NCBI GenBank assembly: GCA_016296575.1
Contig: JAEDJA010000007.1
Location: forward strand, 38,517-102,516
Length of the DNA stretch: 64,000 nucleotides
From: Treponema sp.
Lineage (GTDB): Bacteria; Spirochaetota; Spirochaetia; Treponematales; Treponemataceae
Reading direction: 5' to 3'
Each line of letters starts with the position of its first letter. Within the stretch, counting starts at the first letter, position 1. Positions 18,352 through 25,984 of the stretch are shown here, piece after piece. Made by a program: the position numbers and the translations under genes. The notes beneath the pieces were generated by a model. The model did no database searches. It saw only the letters and a list, made by a program, of their open reading frames with translations, and was not told where the DNA came from.

Positions 18352-18952
18352 CTGCCGATAGCTCCTTAGGATATTTCTGTTCTGAGAAAACGTAATTAAT
18401 TGTGTTTTCAGAAAGTTCAGTAATTGTGATTGATTCCATTGTGGCTTCGGAAGTGCATTTTCCTTCAATAAGGATAGATTTCATTACGCTTGCAATGGAA
18501 GTTTTTTTTGGTGAAAGAAGCATGGCGTAGGTTCCGTTTTTATTATCGGTAAAATCTACTGTGAAGCTTTCGTTCAGAAGGGTAAGGTCACATGAGAAAA
18601 TGGCCAGAAGAGTGTTTGCAATGCTTGAAAAAGTTTCATTGGAACTCATATCCATGGCTGTTTCAGTTCCGTCAGCGGCGCCCTGAATCATCTGGGTTTT
18701 TGTAACAATAAGAGTTGATGGAAAAGGTTTTAGAGTATTCCACATTACACCGTCAACACTGAAAATGAAAGTTCCGCTTGATTTAAGGTTGCGAGTTTTT
18801 CCTTTTGATGTAACTGATTTTGTCTGATTAAAAAGACCTGTTGTATGGGGATGTTCGGCAAGTTTTCCACAAACAGTTTCCAGAGTAAGTGCCTGAGCAT
18901 TCAAGCAGAAGGTAGTCAATAAAACAAGTGCTGTCAAAATTAATTTTTTCAT
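18323..18952 (-). CDS. LolA-like outer-membrane lipid/lipoprotein carrier
   Basis: A secreted protein of 209 residues with a signal peptide (MKKLILTALVLLTTFCLNAQ). The mature part has the LolA-like pattern of a half-open beta barrel: SGTFIFSVDGVMWNTLKPFP and a tail of short strands. In aryl polyene loci such a carrier is believed to move the product or lipoproteins across the periplasm. A GGAG ribosome site lies upstream. It overlaps the exporter start by 29 bases, showing tight coupling of the two transport steps. It is not likely to be the housekeeping LolA, because it sits in a lipid-synthesis operon. Confidence 0.8.
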   Translation of the reverse strand: MKKLILTALVLLTTFCLNAQALTLETVCGKLAEHPHTTGLFNQTKSVTSKGKTRNLKSSGTFIFSVDGVMWNTLKPFPSTLIVTKTQMIQGAADGTETAMDMSSNETFSSIANTLLAIFSCDLTLLNESFTVDFTDNKNGTYAMLLSPKKTSIASVMKSILIEGKCTSEATMESITITELSENTINYVFSEQKYPKELSADDKNFFRIR

Positions 18953-18979
18953 TTTTGTCTCCGTGACGCTTTTACATCT

Positions 18980-19414
18980 TTACTGCCGGTGTCCGGTGCC
19001 AATCAATTTTTCTACCCTTTCAATCAACAGGGGTGGACATTCAAAAAGCGACTCATTGTCGGATGCACGTACACACATCTGAGTACTTTCTGCTTTGTTG
19101 GCAACCTGACCATCTTCAGTGTAAATAACGTATTTGATTTTTAGTCGGTTTTCGTATTCAATGAGACTTGTTTCTATAGTTGCAGTTTCGCCAAAATGAA
19201 GAGAGCGTACGAATTTCAGGTTTATTGTAGTTACCGGAAAAACATAACCGTCTTTTACCATTTCTTTATATCCGTAACCGATTTTATCCAGAAGTGCGCA
19301 TCGTCCGATTTCCATGTATTTTACATAGTTACCGTGCCAAGCAATCTGCATGGAGTCTACATCGAAAAATTCTACTTTGAAGGGTGTTTTTACAGTATAT
19401 AACGTCTGATCCAT
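18980..19414 (-). CDS. Acyl-CoA/ACP thioesterase of the 4HBT hotdog family (YbgC-like)
   Basis: A 144-residue single-hotdog protein. The active-site region FFDVDSMQIAWHGNYVKYME carries the aspartate and the HGNYVKYME helix characteristic of 4-hydroxybenzoyl-CoA thioesterase-like proteins. It should cleave a thioester of an acyl-ACP or acyl-CoA. In aryl polyene clusters the equivalent is ApeK. It is 21 bases after the ApeI-like gene and 27 bases before the LolA-like gene. Confidence 0.82.
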   Translation of the reverse strand: MDQTLYTVKTPFKVEFFDVDSMQIAWHGNYVKYMEIGRCALLDKIGYGYKEMVKDGYVFPVTTINLKFVRSLHFGETATIETSLIEYENRLKIKYVIYTEDGQVANKAESTQMCVRASDNESLFECPPLLIERVEKLIGTGHRQ

Positions 19415-19435
19415 GTTAAAAGTTATGCCCTTATT

Positions 19436-19795
19436 TTATGCGGTTGTGAAGGAGCCTGTTGAATAAACAATCTCTTTTTTATCGGCATTGGAAATGGTGT
19501 ATGAAACCAGTTTTTTTTCAGCCTTGTAATTAAGCTCAAGCTTTATTTTTGTGTCTGGTCGGATTGGTGCAGAAAATTTGATGCGCTTGATATGTGGAAC
19601 CCAGCGTTCTGTTCCGAGGTATTTCTTTGCAAAACGGGTTACAACTTCAAACTGAGCAACGGCCGGGAGAAGCTTGTATTCAGGAAAGTGGCCGTCAAAA
19701 AAATCACTTGATTCTGGAATTACAACTTCCAGGATTACAGATGAGTCAGTTTTTTCGATAATTTTTTCATCAATGATGTTGTGAAGATTTTCCAT
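19436..19795 (-). CDS. ApeI-like 3-hydroxyacyl-ACP dehydratase
   Basis: This 119-residue hotdog protein contains FFDGHFPEYKLLPAVAQFE, close to the FFxGHFPGxPxxPGVxQ signature of FabA/FabZ and ApeI enzymes. The histidine is kept, but the glycine of PGV is alanine here (PAV). It should dehydrate 3-hydroxyacyl-ACP. Only a weak ribosome site (GGAT) is seen. It is the first gene after the terminator that follows the ACP gene. Confidence 0.78.
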   Translation of the reverse strand: MENLHNIIDEKIIEKTDSSVILEVVIPESSDFFDGHFPEYKLLPAVAQFEVVTRFAKKYLGTERWVPHIKRIKFSAPIRPDTKIKLELNYKAEKKLVSYTISNADKKEIVYSTGSFTTA

Positions 19796-19824
19796 TTATT
19801 TAATCCGTTTCAATAAAAAATTTA

Positions 19825-19885
19825 TAAAAAAAAAGACCGGTCGACAACAAGAATTTCTATAACACACTTTTGTCAATCCGGTCTT
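19825..19885 (-). terminator. Terminator-like hairpin between the ACP gene and the rest of its operon
   Basis: AAGACCGG (19833-19840) and CCGGTCTT (19878-19885) form a perfect eight-pair stem, followed on the minus strand by nine T. It lies between the ACP gene and the ApeI-like gene, so most transcripts may stop after ACP while some read through, giving more ACP than other proteins. Confidence 0.78.
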
Positions 19886-19904
19886 ATATAAAATGCCAAA
19901 GCTA

Positions 19905-20156
19905 TTAGTTCATGTAAGGAACAAGAGCGTCTACAACATCCTGAACTGTTTTTACTGTTTTGAAGATTGAAGGATCTACGTTTCCTTTGTCTGCTGGCAT
20001 AAATTCTTTCATTTTAACAATGAGATCGATAGAGTCGATAGAATCCAAGTCAAGGTCATCACCAAGAAGAGCATCTGCTGTAACATCGGCTGCATCAAGT
20101 TCAAATTCTTCAACAAGAATTGTTTTAAGTTTGTCGAAAATTTCGTCTTTAGACAT
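19905..20156 (-). CDS. Acyl carrier protein (first gene of the polyene-like operon)
   Basis: An acidic 83-residue protein that carries acyl chains on a phosphopantetheine arm. The attachment motif is DLDLDSIDSIDLIVKM, with Ser39 as the likely modified residue (the first DSID aligns with DSLD of AcpP). The frame is open upstream to 20219, but GGAG lies seven bases before the ATG at 20156, itself inside an alternative in-frame start at 20168. The shorter version gives the normal ACP length. Placed next to dehydratases, reductase and exporter, it is probably dedicated to this locus and not the housekeeping AcpP. Confidence 0.9.
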   Translation of the reverse strand: MSKDEIFDKLKTILVEEFELDAADVTADALLGDDLDLDSIDSIDLIVKMKEFMPADKGNVDPSIFKTVKTVQDVVDALVPYMN

Positions 20157-20237
20157 TTTTTTCTCCATATAATAGTAGGATTTCTCTCTAATTTTATTGA
20201 TTATAAGTATTTTATGCAATAGAGGATGAATGTCACA

Positions 20238-20267
20238 TTGATGAATTTTGAATTTTCATGTTAAAAT
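20238..20267 (+). promoter_or_regulatory. Possible promoter of the GH3-type adenylating enzyme
   Basis: TTGATG (20238-20243), 18 bases, TAAAAT (20262-20267), within the divergent gap between the ACP gene and the gene at 20316. On the opposite strand TTGCAT and TAAAAT, 17 bases apart, could serve the ACP gene. Confidence 0.4.
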
Positions 20268-20315
20268 AGTACTTATATCTGAGAGAAACAAAAATCCATA
20301 AACGGAGTAAATAAA

Positions 20316-22025
20316 ATGGATTACAAGTATGAAACAACAGTTGGTGCAAAGAAAATTAATTTTCTGATGGGAATTGCCGGTGGTATTCAGTTAAAAAAAC
20401 TTAAGAAAGCCGGAAAAAATTGTGCCAAAACTGAAGAACAGACTTTGCGAAGTATTCTTGAATACGCAAAAGATTCTGAATGGGGAAAAGCTCACAATTT
20501 TGACAAAATCCTTGCAGCACCAGATGCAGCTACCCTTTACAAACTGTGGCGAGAAAATGTTCCTCCTGCAGACTATGAAGATTTCCGTCCATTTATCGAC
20601 AGATGTAAAAATGGTGAAGAAAATATTCTTTATCCAGGAAAGGCCATGATGTATGCCACAACTAGTGGTACAACAGGTCAGCCAAAATGGATTCCAATTA
20701 CACCAGAATATTACAACAACGTATATTCAAAAATGACAAAACTCTGGTTGTATTCTTTTATGATGCACCGTCCAAAAGTATTCTACGGGCGTGACCTTTC
20801 TGTTGTAGGAAAGGCTGTTGAAGGACAGGCTCCAGACGGAACAGTTTACGGATCAGTTTCTGGTGTTACTCGCCGGGACGTTCCAGCATTTATTGATAAA
20901 CTTCACTCAGCACCTTATGAGGTTTGTACAATCGAAGATTATCACTCACGCTTTAATACACTTATCCGCATTGGTCTTGGACAGAACGTTGGTTCTATGA
21001 TCACAGCCAACCCATCAACAGTTGCAGAGCTTGTAAAAACTGTAAACGAAAATTTTGATGACTTTGTTGATCAGATCGAAAAAGGAACATTGAATCCAGA
21101 ATACAAAATGGATCCAGAAACTCGAGCCATCATTGAATCAAAGCTTACACCAAATCCTGCTCGTGCACAGTGCCTTCGCGATCTTAAAGCAAAATACGGT
21201 GAACTTTATCCAAAACACTACTGGCCAAACCTTGTTTTCCTTACAACATGGAAATGTGGAAACACAAAATCTTACATGGGAAAATTCAACGAATGGTTCA
21301 ATTCTGATATGCTTCACCAGGAATTCGGCTACTTTGCATCAGAATGTCGTGCCGGTCTTGTTTTGAATGGACAGGATGACACTGTTCTCTTTCCACACAT
21401 GCATTATTTTGAATTTGTACGTGAAGAAGACAGTGAGAAGGAAGATAAAGAATTTTTGAATCTGAGTCAGCTTGAAAAAGGAAAACGCTACATTATTTAT
21501 GTAACAACTTTTGCTGGTCTTTACCGCTACTGCATGAACGATATCATTGAATGTACAGGATTCTTTGAACAGATTCCTACAATTCAGTTCATTATGAAAA
21601 CAAACGGTATTGTTTCAATGACAGGTGAAAAGATCCATGAAACACAGTTCATTAATGCTGTTCGCGTTGCAGAAAAAGAAACAGGTTATTCAACAAAAAT
21701 GTTTGTTGGTTTTGCCGATCTTTCAATTTCTGCCTACCACTTCTTCTACGAATTCGAAGACAAATCTCTTGGAAAAGAAGCAGCAGAAAAAATGACACAG
21801 ATTGTTGACCGCGTTCTTGGTGAAGAAAACGTTGAATGGAAATGCAAACGCGATACAGAACGTGTAAAAGATCCTGTTTCACATGTGCTCAAAGCAAATT
21901 CAATGGATGCTTTCAAAGAAGAATGGATTAGTCTTGGAAAAAGTCGTGAAGGACAGTTTAAGCTGAACGTTCTTATGCAGAATGACAAGGCTCTTGAAAT
22001 TTTCAAAACCTTGGAAGTAAAATAG
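20316..22025 (+). CDS. GH3-family acyl-adenylating enzyme (auxin-responsive GH3-like)
   Basis: A 569-residue cytoplasmic enzyme of the ANL superfamily, GH3 branch (not the glycosidase family 3). In plants such enzymes join carboxylic acids to amino acids through an acyl-AMP. The AMP-binding loop TSGTTGQPKWIPIT is at about residues 112-125, and MTGEKIHETQF near residue 440 corresponds to the hinge region. The bacterial members have no settled substrate. Start is supported by CGGAG ten bases upstream. It faces the ACP gene across a 159-base gap and is followed by a HAD phosphatase after four bases. It could provide the acid-activating step that the neighbouring acyl locus lacks. This is inference. 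Confidence 0.85.
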   Translation: MDYKYETTVGAKKINFLMGIAGGIQLKKLKKAGKNCAKTEEQTLRSILEYAKDSEWGKAHNFDKILAAPDAATLYKLWRENVPPADYEDFRPFIDRCKNGEENILYPGKAMMYATTSGTTGQPKWIPITPEYYNNVYSKMTKLWLYSFMMHRPKVFYGRDLSVVGKAVEGQAPDGTVYGSVSGVTRRDVPAFIDKLHSAPYEVCTIEDYHSRFNTLIRIGLGQNVGSMITANPSTVAELVKTVNENFDDFVDQIEKGTLNPEYKMDPETRAIIESKLTPNPARAQCLRDLKAKYGELYPKHYWPNLVFLTTWKCGNTKSYMGKFNEWFNSDMLHQEFGYFASECRAGLVLNGQDDTVLFPHMHYFEFVREEDSEKEDKEFLNLSQLEKGKRYIIYVTTFAGLYRYCMNDIIECTGFFEQIPTIQFIMKTNGIVSMTGEKIHETQFINAVRVAEKETGYSTKMFVGFADLSISAYHFFYEFEDKSLGKEAAEKMTQIVDRVLGEENVEWKCKRDTERVKDPVSHVLKANSMDAFKEEWISLGKSREGQFKLNVLMQNDKALEIFKTLEVK

Positions 22026-22029
22026 AATA

Positions 22030-22716
22030 ATGCTTTCTCAATACAAAGCTTACATATTCGATTTGGATGGAACTCTTTACGATAACCGCAGAATAGGATT
22101 TAACCTTGTTCGCCGTGATCTTTTTCATATTTTATATATAAAAGGTGAACGTATGGCAAGAAAAATGCTTCGCGGAGTGGAGTTCTCATCTAAAGATGAA
22201 TTTTATGAGCATTTCTTTAAAGAAGCATCCACCGAAGCAGGTGTTCCAGTGGACATTTATACTTCATGGTATGAAAAAAAGTACAGAGATGTGCTTACAC
22301 GTACTTTGAAACATAGTTATAAAGGGCATTCCGAAGCCGTAGATGTATTCAGGAAGCTTCATGACAATGGTGCTAAAGTGGCAGTCTATTCTGACTACTG
22401 TGGTGTTGAAGATAGAATGTCGGCTTTGAAGCTTCCGCCAAAATCTGTAGATTATCTTTTTGACGCAGAAGAGTTCGGGGCCTTGAAACCGGCCAAAGCT
22501 CCATTCCTGAAAATTGCGGGAATATTAGGTCAGTCGCCAGAAGATATTCTTGTTATAGGTGACCGTACTGACACTGATGGAAAAGGTGCCAAAATGTCTG
22601 GTATGAATTTTGTTCATATTAATGACAGGCTTGCCCAGGTGGGACAAAGCAATGTGGATGGAAAAGCTTATCCTGCCATGTCCTGGAAGCATTTTGCAGA
22701 AGAAATCTTGGGTTAA
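22030..22716 (+). CDS. HAD-superfamily phosphatase
   Basis: A 228-residue phosphatase with motif I FDLDGTLYD at the start, motif II around VAVYSDYC, and motif IV GDRTDTDGKGA near residue 177. A helical cap of about 80 residues follows the first motif, as in nucleotidase/phosphoglycolate phosphatase-like members. It starts four bases after the GH3-type enzyme and ends before a terminator, so the two form a small operon. The phosphate substrate cannot be named. It may recycle pyrophosphate- or AMP-derived by-products. Confidence 0.82.
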   Translation: MLSQYKAYIFDLDGTLYDNRRIGFNLVRRDLFHILYIKGERMARKMLRGVEFSSKDEFYEHFFKEASTEAGVPVDIYTSWYEKKYRDVLTRTLKHSYKGHSEAVDVFRKLHDNGAKVAVYSDYCGVEDRMSALKLPPKSVDYLFDAEEFGALKPAKAPFLKIAGILGQSPEDILVIGDRTDTDGKGAKMSGMNFVHINDRLAQVGQSNVDGKAYPAMSWKHFAEEILG

Positions 22717-22726
22717 ATAAAAAGGG

Positions 22727-22750
22727 GCTGTCCGTCGGACAGCTTTTTTT
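22727..22750 (+). terminator. Rho-independent terminator after the HAD phosphatase
   Basis: GCTGTCC (22727-22733) and GGACAGC (22737-22743) around a three-base loop, followed by seven T. It ends the two-gene plus-strand operon. Confidence 0.88.
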
Positions 22751-22801
22751 CATTAGTGTAGGTGCCCGCTATGCTACAATTATTATTCTAAAAAAAATCT
22801 T

Positions 22802-22978
22802 GTGCGTTTATATTTATCCTTCTCTACAGTCTTATTCATAATAGTAGCATTGTCATTTATTGTTGCAACAGCACGAGTTAGAGTAACTTATAATAGGAGA
22901 TATGATTTTCAATTTTTGGTGCACTATTATAATACAAAAGTTATTTTCAGAGTTGAAGAATCAATATTTCATAAATAA
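22802..22978 (+). other. Possible short membrane ORF or gene remnant upstream of the methyltransferase
   Basis: The 317 bases from 22717 to 23033 hold the terminator above, the methyltransferase promoter and a 58-codon GTG-started frame. The peptide begins VRLYLSFSTVLFIIVALSFIV, one likely membrane segment, then a basic part with RVRVTYNRRYDFQF. No ribosome site precedes the GTG. It may be a remnant left where the restriction-modification genes inserted. A second candidate of 29 codons at about 22901 overlaps it in another frame. Neither is convincing. Confidence 0.22.
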
Positions 22979-22993
22979 TATATGCAATTAATA

Positions 22994-23022
22994 TTGCTAT
23001 TGTTCTCACAAACGCATATAAT
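22994..23022 (+). promoter_or_regulatory. Promoter of the DNA methyltransferase gene
   Basis: TTGCTA (22994-22999), 17 bases, TATAAT (23017-23022). The -10 box ends 11 bases before the ATG at 23034 and no ribosome site is visible, giving a leader of only about four bases. Confidence 0.55.
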
Positions 23023-23033
23023 ACATATTTACA

Positions 23034-25199
23034 ATGGAATATATATCAGTAAAAGATGCTTCTGAAAAATTTATGATTTCAGAAAGGCGTATACAAAAAC
23101 TTTGTGAAACAAACAGAATAAAAGGTAGTACCATGGTTAGTGGTGTTTGGCTTATTCCAGAAAATGCAACAAAACCAAAAGATGAAAGATTCAATGAGAT
23201 TCCAGAAGCAAAACATATTTTATCATTAAGTGAATTGTGTAATGAGTTGTCCATTTCTATTGCTACAGGAAGAAATTGGATAAAACTAGGTAAACTAAAT
23301 CCAAACTATACAGAAACCCATATACCTTATTTTGAAAGAAAAGATGTTAATATATTATTGCAAAATCTTAAAACGGGAGAAAATAAAGCATTAAAAAGTC
23401 GAAGAAATAAAAAATTTATTTCTGGTAATACATTATACAATTCTTATGTTTCTGAATATTGCACAAATAAAGCTGTATTCGAAAATCTGTTAACAATAAT
23501 AACTAATGAGAAAGTAATATTATCCTCTAACATTATTTCACTTCTTGTTGCAGATTGTGCTCTAAAACTATTTGCTTACAAAAACAAATTAGTTGTGGAC
23601 GAAAAGAAGAATCTGTTGTTGTGTTTCTTAGAGGAAAAATTTTCTGTTGGGGAATATGATAAATTAGTTTTAGACTTAATTGAAAATAAAGAAGATGCAA
23701 TTTCTTTTTGTAAAAATAATTATCATATTTTTGATAAAAAGTATGTTTATGAACCAAATGAAGATATTTTAGGTTTGATTTATATTTCCTGTAATAATAT
23801 TGGAAATAGAAAAGCTACGGGTTCCTATTACACTCCAACCAAAGTAGTAAAAAACTTAATTGAAAAACTGAATATTGAAAAAGGAAAAAAAATTTTAGAT
23901 CCTTGTTGTGGGACAGGGAATTTTCTTCTACAGTTACCAGAACATATTTCGTTTGATTGTATTTATGGAAATGATTTAGATACCACTAGTATTAAAATTA
24001 CAAAATTAAACATGGCTTTGAAATATAATGCATCTGTAAAAGAGATTTCTGAACATATTACTGAACTAAATTATTTATTATCTTTTAAAAATAAAGGTTT
24101 TGATTACATAATCGGAAATCCTCCATGGGGGTATGAATTTTCAGATAATGAAAAGATATTACTAAAAAAAGTATATAAATCAACTTCTGGAAAAAATATA
24201 GAATCTTATAATCTTTTTGTTGAACAGGCATTAAATCATATAACAAAAAATGGACACATTGCATTTGTTCTTCCAGAGGCAATATTAAATGTGAAAGCGC
24301 ATACAGGAATAAGGAAGATAATATTACATAATACATCGATAAAAAATCTTGATTATCTTGGAAATGCCTTTGATGGAGTACAATGTCCTTGTATCATTTT
24401 AGATTTAGAATATACACATACAAATCTTTCTACAAAAGGATTGAAAGTAACAAATAAAGAAAACTCATTTATTATAAACACAGAGCGAAACATTACTTCA
24501 GATTTTTTTAGTTTTCTAACAACAGATGAAGAGTATGATATATTGTGTAAGATTAAGAATATCAAAAATGTTTGTTATCTATATGGGAACTCTGACTTTG
24601 CGTTGGGAATTGTTACAGGAAATAACAATGAGTATATTTCGAATAAAAAAACAGAGGAAAATGAGATAGTGTTAAAAGGTTCAGATATATATAAATTTCA
24701 CACTAACAGTGCAAATAATTATATAATTTTTGAGCCTGAAAATTTTCAACAAGTGGCACCGATATATATGTATAGGGCAAAAGAAAAATTGCTTTATCGT
24801 TTTATAAGCAATCAACTTGTATTTGCTTATGATGATAAGCAAACGCTTTCATTAAATAGCTGCAATATTGTAATTCCAAAAATTCCTGGCATAAGTATAA
24901 AATACGTATTAGCTATTCTTAATTCAAGAATAGCACAGTTTCTTTTCAAGAAGGAGTTTAATTCTATAAAAGTTCTTAGATTTCATATAGAAAATATTCC
25001 AATTCCTAACGTAGACCTTGTTACACAAGATAAGATTATATCCATTACTGAAAAACTGATTATGGGACTTAATTTGAAAGAAGCAGAAGAAACATATGAT
25101 GAGTTAGATAAACAAATCTCAAACCTCTTTAACTTGGATTTAAGGGAAATTGATGTAATAAGAAATGCTGTAGATGGAGAAAACAAATTTTTAGCCTGA
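23034..25199 (+). CDS. N6-adenine DNA methyltransferase of a type II restriction-modification system
   Basis: A 721-residue methyltransferase. Its catalytic core (about residues 260-480) has motif X GSYYTPTKVVKNL, the SAM-binding motif I LDPCCGTGNF (288-297) and the catalytic NPPW (362-365), typical of gamma-type N6-adenine enzymes of the TaqI kind. The C-terminal 230 residues look like the TaqI-type recognition domain (LNSRIAQFLFKKEF). Unusually, the first 110 residues hold two helix-turn-helix modules (SVKDASEKFMISERRIQKLC and LSELCNELSISIATGRNW). They may let the enzyme control its own operon or read extra DNA. The gene is markedly more AT-rich than its neighbours and ends one base from a convergent nuclease gene. 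Recognition sequence unknown. Confidence 0.88.
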   Translation: MEYISVKDASEKFMISERRIQKLCETNRIKGSTMVSGVWLIPENATKPKDERFNEIPEAKHILSLSELCNELSISIATGRNWIKLGKLNPNYTETHIPYFERKDVNILLQNLKTGENKALKSRRNKKFISGNTLYNSYVSEYCTNKAVFENLLTIITNEKVILSSNIISLLVADCALKLFAYKNKLVVDEKKNLLLCFLEEKFSVGEYDKLVLDLIENKEDAISFCKNNYHIFDKKYVYEPNEDILGLIYISCNNIGNRKATGSYYTPTKVVKNLIEKLNIEKGKKILDPCCGTGNFLLQLPEHISFDCIYGNDLDTTSIKITKLNMALKYNASVKEISEHITELNYLLSFKNKGFDYIIGNPPWGYEFSDNEKILLKKVYKSTSGKNIESYNLFVEQALNHITKNGHIAFVLPEAILNVKAHTGIRKIILHNTSIKNLDYLGNAFDGVQCPCIILDLEYTHTNLSTKGLKVTNKENSFIINTERNITSDFFSFLTTDEEYDILCKIKNIKNVCYLYGNSDFALGIVTGNNNEYISNKKTEENEIVLKGSDIYKFHTNSANNYIIFEPENFQQVAPIYMYRAKEKLLYRFISNQLVFAYDDKQTLSLNSCNIVIPKIPGISIKYVLAILNSRIAQFLFKKEFNSIKVLRFHIENIPIPNVDLVTQDKIISITEKLIMGLNLKEAEETYDELDKQISNLFNLDLREIDVIRNAVDGENKFLA

Positions 25200-25200
25200 T

Positions 25201-25938
25201 TTATAAGATCTTTTTTGCTTTTTCTTTAACTGCTTTTACTACATTAATATCATCGACTAAAAATGGTTTTAGTTCTTCTTCTGTCATAAAGACTTGACCT
25301 TCAAAAACTTCTGTCCCCTTATTGCCAGTGTTTTCATTTCTATGCTGAGAAATAAGTTTACCAGTTTTTTGTAATTCATCACTTGAAATTATCCAATATA
25401 GTAATTTATCGCGACAAACTCCAATCCAGATAAAGACATCACAACATGATGGTTTTAGCTGCTGAAAGTGATATTTAAAAGAATTTCTTATAGCATCTGA
25501 ATGTAAATACGCCCTACTTGCTAGGCTTCCTCCTTTTTTTGTACTATTAGCACGGCAAGCCTTTACTTCTATTCTTATTCCATCTAACCAAAGATCAAAT
25601 TCTCCATCAAAATCGGAATAAAAAGTTGAAATATTCTCTTTTGTAGCTTTTAGAAATTCTGGAAAATTTTTTAAAATATATTGTTCACCCCATGTTTCAC
25701 CAAAAGTTCTTGGAGATAAATCAAATAATTCAAGATATTTATTTCTTTTTGCATATTCATCATGTAATTTATTAAATTGTTCATAAGTAATAGCATTTTC
25801 AGCGACTAAATATACAAGAATTCTTCCTTCCGTAGAGAAAGGGTATACGGATATTTCTTTCCTAATCTTGTCAACTACTTGTTTATTTTTTCCAGATTTT
25901 GATAATATGGATTCAATTTGCTCTCTTAATTCTTTCAC
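25201..25938 (-). CDS. Restriction endonuclease of the PD-(D/E)XK fold
   Basis: A 245-residue protein whose central part reads GEFDLWLDGIRIEVKACRA. Asp115, Glu124 and Lys126 form the D...ExK catalytic set of restriction endonucleases. Around it, TFGETWGEQYILKNFP and FIWIGVCRDKLLYWI (a beta strand) fit the core fold. The gene is convergent with the methyltransferase, with one base between stops, and equally AT-rich, so together they form a type II restriction-modification pair brought in by transfer. Start is supported by AGGGG four bases before the ATG. I could not match it to a named enzyme. Confidence 0.75.
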   Translation of the reverse strand: MKELREQIESILSKSGKNKQVVDKIRKEISVYPFSTEGRILVYLVAENAITYEQFNKLHDEYAKRNKYLELFDLSPRTFGETWGEQYILKNFPEFLKATKENISTFYSDFDGEFDLWLDGIRIEVKACRANSTKKGGSLASRAYLHSDAIRNSFKYHFQQLKPSCCDVFIWIGVCRDKLLYWIISSDELQKTGKLISQHRNENTGNKGTEVFEGQVFMTEEELKPFLVDDINVVKAVKEKAKKIL

Positions 25939-25984
25939 ATTTTACCCCTGATTATTAACATCTGAAGAATAGATAATTAAAATC

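Noticed and set aside
22727..22743. GGGGCTGTCC at the HAD terminator as a third copy of the 40-base repeat
   Set aside because: Only the first ten bases match, and here they form the arm of an ordinary terminator.
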